From positions 1 to 8,906 of the forward strand of contig JAUWWA010000048.1 in assembly GCA_030617125.1 (NCBI GenBank): a stretch of DNA of 8,906 bases, written 5' to 3'. Both the position numbers and the translations under genes were made by a program. The stretch is from Pirellulales bacterium. Its GTDB lineage: Bacteria > Planctomycetota > Planctomycetia > Pirellulales > Thermoguttaceae. The notes under the pieces are model-generated. The model did no database searches and had not been told where the DNA came from. It saw only the letters and a program-made list of their open reading frames with translations. This document shows, one piece after another, positions 1 to 6,859 of this stretch (positions are counted from its first letter, which is position 1; every line of letters starts with the position of its first letter).

Positions 1-851
<851 letters not shown>

Positions 852-855
<4 letters not shown>

Positions 856-1781
856 TCGCCGCCGCCGCGGACGACAAAGAGGCAACCACCTTGGAAGACT
901 CGCCAGACTATTTAGATCCGACGATTCTGGCCCGGCTCAAGGGACTTCGTCTGCGCGCCCGGCTGATTGTCGAGGGGTACGTGTCGGGCGTCCACCGCAG
1001 CCCGTTTCACGGTTTTTCGATCGAGTTCGCCGAGCACCGCGAGTACTCGCCCGGCGACGACCTGCGCTACCTCGACTGGAAAGTGTTCGGCCGGACCGAC
1101 AAGTATTACCTGAAACAGTTCGAGGAAGAGACGAACGTGGCTTGCTACCTGTTGTTGGACACCAGCGAAAGCATGCGTTACCGCAGCGCGTCCGCGCCGA
1201 TGTCGAAGCTGGAGTACGCGAAATGCGTAGGCGCGGCGCTGGCGTACCTGATCCTCCACCAGCAAGATAGCGCGGGCCTGGTCACGTTCGACAACGAGAT
1301 TCGCGCGCTGGTGCGCGACAGCAGCAATCCCTCGCACATGGAGCAGATCGTCCACGTCATGGAGGAATCACCCGGCGAGCGCAAGACGGCCACCGCGGCG
1401 ATCTTCCACGACCTGGCCGAGCGGTTGAAGAAACGGGGAATCGTCGTCGTGCTGAGCGATTTGTTCGACGACGTCGACGCGATGATGGGCGCGCTGAAGC
1501 ACTTCCGCCATCGCCGCCACGAAGTGATTCTCATGCACGTGCTCGACCCGGCCGAGCTGGATTTCCCCTTCCGCCAAACCACGATGTTCCAGGGCCTGGA
1601 GCAGTTGCCCGAGGCGCTGGTCGAACCCCGGGCGATCAGAAAAGCGTACCTCGAAGAGTTCAACGCGTACGTTCGGCGGCTCAAGCAGGGATGCCGGATG
1701 CACCGAATCGATTACGTGCAAATGCGAACCGATCAGTCGTTGGAGGTGGCGCTGTCGAGTTATTTGGCGTCAAGAAGGTAG
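852..1781 (+). CDS. DUF58 domain protein with vWA-type MIDAS motif
   Basis: This 309-residue protein belongs to DUF58, the family normally encoded directly after MoxR and thought to be its vWA-type client. The DUF58 signature is [12 protein letters not shown] (around residues 65-76). It is followed by a MIDAS-like metal site, DTSES (D103, S105, S107), with a candidate threonine near 179-181 and an aspartate in LSDLFDD (D203). No N-terminal membrane helices are present, unlike the longer DUF58 proteins with two anchors, so this is the short and probably cytoplasmic type. The start at 852 was chosen because it overlaps the MoxR stop by ATGA and leaves about 20 residues before the conserved [12 protein letters not shown] segment. 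An ATG at 848 is in another frame. The stop codon lies within the first unit of a 7-bp repeat array. The family assignment is firm; the exact function is not known. Confidence 0.95.
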
Positions 1782-1853
1782 TGGGTAGTGGTCAGAAGTC
1801 AGTCGTCAGGAGTCAGTGGGCGGGCGTCAGGGATCGGTTGTCGATGGTCAGCC
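1777..1853 (+). repeat. Heptanucleotide repeat array, GTCAGNN type (left array)
   Basis: From 1777 the sequence divides into eleven consecutive 7-bp units. Two identical ggtagtg units come first, followed by units mostly of the form GTCAGNN (gtcagaa, gtcagtc, gtcagga, gtcagtg, gtcaggg, gtcagcc) with a few diverged ones such as ggcgggc. The first unit includes the last bases and stop codon of the DUF58 gene. The array is the reverse complement type of the one before the next gene. Similar heptanucleotide STRR arrays are known from filamentous cyanobacteria. The function here is unknown. Confidence 0.85.
1787..1811 (+). repeat. Left arm of imperfect inverted repeat (pairs with 2113-2137)
   Basis: The reverse complement of these 25 bases matches 2113-2137 at 23 of 25 positions by hand alignment, with mismatches at positions 8 and 16 of the repeat. 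The arms enclose 301 bases. Both arms lie inside heptad arrays, so other registers offset by 7 also align partly. In RNA the arms could pair and loop out the core. Confidence 0.75.
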
Positions 1854-1877
1854 GTTCCAAGATGATCGGATGGCATT

Positions 1878-2111
1878 ATGTTTGAACCGCTTTATTGGCC
1901 GCAGTGCTGGGTGAAGAGGAATGCCCTGCAGAGATTCCTGACGGGTTGTTGGTTTGTGGGCATTGAGAAAAGGACGTACAAGGAAATGTGTCTGCAACTC
2001 GATCGCCGGGATGCGTCGTACGTTCAAGGATGGGATGACGAGAACGTCGATATGTCGTTGTTGGCACAAGTGTCGGGTTGGAATTCCCGAGAACCAACTC
2101 CTCACAACTGA
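1878..2111 (+). CDS. Doubtful small ORF, 77 residues
   Basis: I do not recognise this frame. It begins MFEPLYWPQCWVKR, is rich in Trp and Cys, and ends with its stop codon inside the right heptad array, so its last residues are repeat-derived. By hand count about 47 of 77 third positions are G or C, lower than expected for genes in this GC-rich region. No ribosome binding site is evident. It may be a spurious frame in intergenic or repeat-element DNA. It is listed because it is the only same-strand frame of any length in the gap. Confidence 0.15.
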   Translation: MFEPLYWPQCWVKRNALQRFLTGCWFVGIEKRTYKEMCLQLDRRDASYVQGWDDENVDMSLLAQVSGWNSREPTPHN

Positions 2112-2156
2112 TTCCTGACCACTGACTACTGACCACTGACCCCTGACCACTTACTC
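2094..2156 (+). repeat. Heptanucleotide repeat array, CTGACNN type (right array)
   Basis: Nine consecutive 7-bp units run from 2094 to 2156. The core units are ctgattc, ctgacca, ctgacta, ctgacca, ctgaccc and ctgacca, with more diverged units (ccaactc, ctcacaa, cttactc) at the ends. Only two bases separate the array from the ATG of the next gene, so it occupies the whole position where a ribosome binding site would normally be. Its orientation is opposite to the array at 1777-1853. Confidence 0.88.
2113..2137 (-). repeat. Right arm of imperfect inverted repeat (pairs with 1787-1811)
   Basis: This is the partner arm of 1787-1811, with 23 of 25 complementary positions. It lies within the CTGACNN heptad array immediately upstream of the BatA-like gene. 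Confidence 0.75.
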
Positions 2157-2158
2157 CC

Positions 2159-4363
2159 ATGTTTCCGCTACCGCCGACTATTATCGCCTTCGGGATCGCC
2201 AACCTTCCGATGCTCGGTTGGCTGGCGGCGGCGGGTGCGCCGATACTGATCCACCTGCTTTTCCGGCGGAAATATCGCGAAATGCCCTGGGCGGCCATGG
2301 AGTATCTGCTGGCGGCCTTGAAGCGGCGCGGCCGGCGATTGCGGTTCGAGCAATGGCTCTTGTTGGCCGTCCGAACGCTCTTGATCGTGCTGCTGGTGCT
2401 GGCCGTGGCGGAACCGTACCTGAAGCAGGCCGGGTTCGCTCGCACCACCGGCGGGCGGGCACATCGCGTGCTGGTGATCGACGCTTCTTTCTCAATGGCC
2501 TATAAGCCGACCGACCGCAGCCGCTTCGATCGGGCGAAGCAACTCGCCGGGCGCATCGTCGAGGAAAGCCGCCAGGGCGACGCCTTCACGCTCGTGCTCT
2601 TGGCCTCGCCGCCGAAAGTGATCATCGGCACACCGGCCCTGGAGCCGGGCAAAGTGCTCGAGGAGATCGACAACCTCCGATGTGGCGACACTACGGCCGA
2701 TCTGCCCGCCACGGTGGCCACGGTCCGCCGGATCGTCGAGCGTGCCCGGCGCGAGAACCCGGGCCTCGGCCGCCACGAGGTCTACTTCCTGAGCGATTTG
2801 CAGCGCGTCGCGTGGGACCCCAAGCTTTCGGCCGCGGCCAAGGCTGAATTCCGCCGGCACAGCGAGCAACTGGCCAAGACGGCCGCGTTGGTCGTGATCG
2901 ACCTGGGACAGGCCGACGCCGAAAACCTTGCGATCACCAACGTACAAACGCTCGATCCCGTCGCCACCACCGCCCGCGACGTCCGGTTCGAGGTCACGCT
3001 AAAGGACTTTTCGCGGCGAGCGCGAACCCGGCAGCCGGTCGAGTTGCTCCTCGACGGCCGTCGCGTCGCTCAGACCCACGTCGACATTCCGCCTGGCGGC
3101 GAAGCCTCGGCGGGCTTCGCGTACCGATTTACGGCGCCGGGCGACCATTCGATCGAGGTGCGCGCCAGTGGCGACGCCCTGCACGTCGACAACCACCGAT
3201 TCATGGCGATTCCCGTGCGGCAATCGCTCCGCGTGCTGTGCATCGACGGCCATCCGTCGGGTGAGCCGTTCCTCGGGGCCAGCGATTACCTCGTCCTCGC
3301 GCTATGCCCGCAGGACGATCGCTCGGGGCAGGGGCTGGTCGAGGTCGATCTTGCCACGGAAAGCGCGCTGTTGGAACGCGACCTGAGCCGCTACGACTGC
3401 GTGTTTCTCTGCGACGTTGCGCAGTTCACCGCGAGCGAAGCCCGGCTGCTGGACGCCTACCTGCGAAGCGGCGGGAACCTGGTCTTTTTTTTGGGCGAAG
3501 GGGTGCTGGCCGAGCGGTACAATCGCGAATTAGCTGGCGCGGCGGAGGGATTACGCATCTTGCCTGCCCGGCTCGACCAGGTCGCCCCGCAAGGCGTCTA
3601 TTCCATCAACCCGCTGGAGTACCGGCATCCGATGGTTCGCGCGTTTCGCGGCCGTGCAAAGGCCGGACTCTCGAAGACGCCCATCTTCCGGTACTACAAG
3701 CTCGTCGTGCCGAAGGACTCCAACGCCGAGGTCGTGTTGCGGACCACGACCGGCGATCCGCTTGTTGTCGAAGAGCGCATTCATCGTGGCCGGGTGGTGA
3801 TGGTGGGCACGTCGGCCAACACCTCGTGGACGCCGATGCCGCTGTGGCCGAGCTTTGTGCCGCTGGTTCAGGAGATGCTGACGTTCTGTGCCGGCGGGGA
3901 ACTGGCGCAACGGAACGTCCGGGTCGGCGAACCGTTCGGCGCGTCGATTTCGGGGTCAGCGGCCGGCATGTCGGTGTCGGTGCAAAGTCCCGACGGCCGG
4001 ACCCGGCCTGTGCCGCTCCGCTTTGAGGGAGACTACGGCACGCTGCTGTTTGCCGAGACGACGGCCGGGGGCATCTACACGGCCCGGTTCGGACCACCGG
4101 CCAGCGAAAACCGCCGCTTCGCGGTCAACGTCGACACGGCCGAAAGCGACCTGGCGCCGCTTACGCTCGACGAGTTGCGCGCCGACGTCTGGCCGGATAT
4201 CCCGCTACTGCACGAGGTTACAGGTCAGGACCTCGATACAGAAACGGCCGGCGCTCCCATCGTGCGCTCTCGGCGGCTGCACGTCGGCGTGCTTTACGTC
4301 GTCCTCGGATTGTTGTTTGCGGAAAGCTACCTTGCCTGGCGATTCGGACATCACGCGCCATGA
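2159..4363 (+). CDS. BatA-like membrane protein: N-terminal double anchor, vWA, amidotransferase-like domain
   Basis: This 734-residue protein starts with the double-transmembrane BatA-type N-terminus (TIGR02226-like). A first hydrophobic segment lies near residues 17-35, followed by a basic loop with the typical PWAAMEYLLAALKRR stretch and a second segment near 66-84. A vWA domain follows with MIDAS DASFS (D108, S110, S112), a candidate threonine at 178-179 and D213 in FLSDLQ. A beta-rich linker covers about 255-355. An amidotransferase-like Rossmann region begins at SLRVLCIDG (about 356) and includes YDCVFLCDV and SGGNLVFFLG; no catalytic cysteine nucleophile elbow is apparent. A last hydrophobic segment at about 709-727 anchors the C-terminus. 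The start at 2159 gives the usual short lead before the first helix. No Shine-Dalgarno is visible because a heptad array abuts the ATG. The stop overlaps the next gene by ATGA. It is probably a partner of MoxR in the envelope. Confidence 0.93.
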   Translation: MFPLPPTIIAFGIANLPMLGWLAAAGAPILIHLLFRRKYREMPWAAMEYLLAALKRRGRRLRFEQWLLLAVRTLLIVLLVLAVAEPYLKQAGFARTTGGRAHRVLVIDASFSMAYKPTDRSRFDRAKQLAGRIVEESRQGDAFTLVLLASPPKVIIGTPALEPGKVLEEIDNLRCGDTTADLPATVATVRRIVERARRENPGLGRHEVYFLSDLQRVAWDPKLSAAAKAEFRRHSEQLAKTAALVVIDLGQADAENLAITNVQTLDPVATTARDVRFEVTLKDFSRRARTRQPVELLLDGRRVAQTHVDIPPGGEASAGFAYRFTAPGDHSIEVRASGDALHVDNHRFMAIPVRQSLRVLCIDGHPSGEPFLGASDYLVLALCPQDDRSGQGLVEVDLATESALLERDLSRYDCVFLCDVAQFTASEARLLDAYLRSGGNLVFFLGEGVLAERYNRELAGAAEGLRILPARLDQVAPQGVYSINPLEYRHPMVRAFRGRAKAGLSKTPIFRYYKLVVPKDSNAEVVLRTTTGDPLVVEERIHRGRVVMVGTSANTSWTPMPLWPSFVPLVQEMLTFCAGGELAQRNVRVGEPFGASISGSAAGMSVSVQSPDGRTRPVPLRFEGDYGTLLFAETTAGGIYTARFGPPASENRRFAVNVDTAESDLAPLTLDELRADVWPDIPLLHEVTGQDLDTETAGAPIVRSRRLHVGVLYVVLGLLFAESYLAWRFGHHAP

Positions 4364-6747
4364 GTGGTACGTTGCCAAGTTGGATCGAACGCACGCTCGG
4401 CATCCAGACCGGGCCCGGCGAAGGAACCGTCTGGAGCCTGGAGCACACTTGGGCATGGCCGCCGTGGGTGACGCTGCTGTTTGTGGTTTTCGCCGTGGTG
4501 TTTATCGTGACGATCTATCTGCGTGAAGGCCGCCAGGCGTCGACGCCGTACCGAATGCTGCTGGCGGCCGTCCGGTTGGTGCTGGTGGCGATTGCGATCA
4601 TCATGATCGCCCAGGTGGCGCTGTCGCTTCAACGGACCGGCCTGCCCTATGTCGCCGTGCTGCTGGACGACTCGCTGAGCATGACCGTTGTCGACCGCTA
4701 CGACGGCAAGCTCGGCAAGGTGCTCGAGCGGCGCGTCGAACAAGCGCTGGTCGAGACCGCCGAGTTGAGCCGATGGAATCTCGCGCGGACGCTGCTTCTG
4801 GAGCGCGACGCCGCGATGCTCGCGTCCGTGGCCGACGATTACAAGCTCCGCGTGTACTTCTTAAGCGGCGCTCGGCCGAGCCGCGAGCCGGACGCGCCGG
4901 CCATCGCCGAGGAAATCAACTCGCTTGAGCCGACCGGCGAGAGCACCCGCCTTGGCGACGCCGTGCGCACGGTGCTCGGCGAGCTGCGCGGCACGGCGCC
5001 GGCGGCCATCATCATGCTCAGCGACGGGATCAACACGGCCGGCGTGCCGCTCGCCCAGGCCGCCGCACTCGCCCGGCGGCGCGGCGTGCCGCTTTTCACC
5101 GTCGCCCTGGGCAGCGACAAGCCGCTGCGCGATCTGAAACTGACCGACCTCTTGGTCGACGACGTGGTGTTTGTCGACGACGTGGTCCAGATTGAGTGCA
5201 AGCTCACCGGCGCCGGGTTTCGGGGCAAGCGAGTCCGCGTCGTGCTGCGCCGGCAGGGCGAAGCGCAGGTGCTGGCCGAACTCGACGTCACCGTGGCCCC
5301 CGACGCCCAAACGCAGCAGGTCCGGTTGCCGTACCGGCCGACCGAAGTTGGACGATTCCAGTACGTTGTCGAAGCCGAACCGCAACAGGGCGAACTCAAC
5401 ACCGAAAACAACCGCAAAACGTGCACTGTCGAGGTCCGCAAGGAAACGATCCGCGTGCTGTTGGTCCAGGCGTATCCCAGCTTCGAGTTCCGCTATCTGG
5501 AGAACATGCTCCGGCGCGACGAAACCATCGAACTGGACACCGTGCTGCAGGGCGCCGACCTGAAATACGCCGAGCAGGACGCCTCGGCGCTGCGGGTGTT
5601 TCCCGTCCGGCGCGACGAACTGTTCGCGTACGACGTGATCATCCTCGGCGACGTGGACCCCGCGCTGCTGAGCGCCTCGATGATGCGGAACCTCGCCGAC
5701 TTTGTCGATCAACCGGGCAAGGGCGGCGCGATGGTGTTCATCGCCGGGCCGGAATTCATGCCGTCGGCCTTTCGCGACACGCCGCTTGCACGGCTGATGC
5801 CCGTCGACTTGAACAGCGTCCGCTATCCCGACCGCGAACAGGTGCTCACCGAAAGCTTCCAGGTGCGGCCGAGCGAGCTCGGCCTGGCCTGCCCGGCGAT
5901 GCAACTGGGCGATACGGCGGCCGAGACGCGAGAGATATGGGAAAATCTGCCGCCCCTATACTGGCTGTTGGAAGCCCCCGATCTGAAACCAGGCGTCCGC
6001 GCGCTGGCGGTGGATCCGAAGCGGCTCGGGCACGACGGACGCCCGCTGGCGGTGATCTGTCTTCAGTACGTGGGGGCGGGCAAGGTGCTCTTCCACGCGA
6101 CCGATGAAACCTGGCGATGGCGGCGCCGGGTCGGCGACGTGTTCTTCGCCCGATATTGGATCCAGATGATCCGCTACCTAAGCCGCTCGAAACTCGCCGG
6201 CGCTGGACGTTCCGCCACCCTTTCCGCCGACCGCCGCGAGTACGCCCAAGGCGAGCCGGTGCGGCTGCGGGTCCGCTTCGGCGACGAGAGGCTCGCCCCG
6301 GCCGAAGACGACGGCGTGACCGTCGTGCTCGAACACCTTGGCCACAAGACGCGACGGATCCAGCTTCGCCGCTCGTCGGCCGGCCGGGGGACCTTCGAAG
6401 GCGTGCTCAACCGTCCGGCGGTGGGAAGTTACCACGCTTGGGTCGCGCTGCCGGCGATGGAAGGCCGGGCGGCGGCCGTCGATTTCACCGTGGCGCCGCC
6501 GGCCGGCGAGTTCGAACGCGTCCGCACCGATGCGGCCGCCTTGCGCCAGGCCGCTAAAGTGACCAAGGGCCGTTTCTACACCATCCAGGACGCCCAAGGT
6601 CTGCTCGGCGACCTGCCCCCGGGCCGGCCGGTGCCCATCGAATCCCTGCCGCCGAAGCCGCTCTGGAACAAGTGGCCGCTGTTGCTGCTGTTTTTGGTGT
6701 TGCTCACCGGCGAATGGATATTAAGAAAACTGGGGGGGATGGTGTAG
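4360..6747 (+). CDS. Membrane-anchored vWA protein with glutamine-amidotransferase-like domain
   Basis: This 795-residue protein has two membrane helices (about 34-54 and 66-90), then a vWA domain with a complete-looking MIDAS: DDSLS (D103, S105, S107), T196 in GESTRLGD and D222 in LSDGINTAG. A CARDB/Ig-like beta region follows (about 260-360). Next comes an amidotransferase-like domain starting at TIRVLLVQAYPSFEFRYLENML (around 363), with YDVIILGDVDP and GGAMVFIAGPEF, and the conserved GKVLFHATDETWRWRRR near 574-590. I see no cysteine at the expected nucleophile site, so the domain is likely structural or ligand-binding rather than a working amidotransferase. A beta-rich tail and a final helix (about 778-790) end the protein. 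The domain order parallels the upstream gene, suggesting an ancient tandem duplication. The ATGA start overlap suggests coupled translation. Confidence 0.93.
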   Translation: MSGTLPSWIERTLGIQTGPGEGTVWSLEHTWAWPPWVTLLFVVFAVVFIVTIYLREGRQASTPYRMLLAAVRLVLVAIAIIMIAQVALSLQRTGLPYVAVLLDDSLSMTVVDRYDGKLGKVLERRVEQALVETAELSRWNLARTLLLERDAAMLASVADDYKLRVYFLSGARPSREPDAPAIAEEINSLEPTGESTRLGDAVRTVLGELRGTAPAAIIMLSDGINTAGVPLAQAAALARRRGVPLFTVALGSDKPLRDLKLTDLLVDDVVFVDDVVQIECKLTGAGFRGKRVRVVLRRQGEAQVLAELDVTVAPDAQTQQVRLPYRPTEVGRFQYVVEAEPQQGELNTENNRKTCTVEVRKETIRVLLVQAYPSFEFRYLENMLRRDETIELDTVLQGADLKYAEQDASALRVFPVRRDELFAYDVIILGDVDPALLSASMMRNLADFVDQPGKGGAMVFIAGPEFMPSAFRDTPLARLMPVDLNSVRYPDREQVLTESFQVRPSELGLACPAMQLGDTAAETREIWENLPPLYWLLEAPDLKPGVRALAVDPKRLGHDGRPLAVICLQYVGAGKVLFHATDETWRWRRRVGDVFFARYWIQMIRYLSRSKLAGAGRSATLSADRREYAQGEPVRLRVRFGDERLAPAEDDGVTVVLEHLGHKTRRIQLRRSSAGRGTFEGVLNRPAVGSYHAWVALPAMEGRAAAVDFTVAPPAGEFERVRTDAAALRQAAKVTKGRFYTIQDAQGLLGDLPPGRPVPIESLPPKPLWNKWPLLLLFLVLLTGEWILRKLGGMV

Positions 6748-6858
6748 AATGAGGATGAAGGAGAAATGATGAATGATGAATGATGAACGGTGAATGAACT
6801 ACAAATCCGAAATCCCTAGCCCCTAGTCCCCAACCCCTAGTCCCCAACCCTTTAGCCC
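6747..6858 (+). repeat. Gap composed entirely of 7-bp units (16 heptads, three families)
   Basis: The gap between the vWA protein and the DUF4175-like gene divides into sixteen successive 7-bp units from 6747 to 6858. The first group is GATGAAT-like (gatgaag, gatgaat twice, gatgaac, ggtgaat). A short middle group is AAATCCG/AAATCCC. The last group alternates tagtccc with caacccc or caaccct. One base separates the last unit from the ATG of the next gene. No terminator hairpin, promoter or ribosome binding site is apparent. The tag/caa C-rich units resemble heptanucleotide STRRs of filamentous cyanobacteria. Confidence 0.88.
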
Positions 6859-6859
6859 C

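Larger units (their letters stand above)
1782..2158. other. Gap of 377 bases: heptad arrays flanking a core with no recognised gene
   Basis: The stretch between DUF58 and the BatA-like gene consists of a left heptad array, a core at about 1854-2093 and a right heptad array. The core is visibly less GC-rich than the flanking genes. I find no tRNA-like, terminator-like or sigma70-type promoter sequence that I would defend. Small frames exist on both strands, but none has a recognisable motif. The core could be an unrecognised short gene, a decayed gene, or a small non-autonomous repeat element. Confidence 0.6.

Noticed and set aside
2094..2156. CRISPR-like array
   Set aside because: The units are 7 bp, contiguous and variable, with no spacers of 30 or so bases and no nearby cas genes.
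1848..2448. Minus-strand frames of 100 and 190 codons across the gap and into the BatA-like gene
   Set aside because: They translate the heptad array (VVSGQ-type repeats) and the antisense of a real gene. No family resemblance was found.
3304..4026. + strand frame of 240 codons overlapping the BatA-like gene
   Set aside because: It is an Arg/Gly/Pro-rich shadow of the real frame with no domain and no plausible start context.
4861..5904. Long antisense frame of 347 codons opposite the second vWA gene
   Set aside because: It lies wholly within a well-supported gene, is rich in His/Arg/Ala as expected for a shadow frame in GC-rich DNA, and has no recognisable motif.
6731..6738. Run of seven G near the end of the second vWA gene as a phase-variation switch
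   Set aside because: It lies four codons before the stop, encodes Gly-Gly after the last helix, and a shift would alter only the extreme tail. There is no further support for switching.
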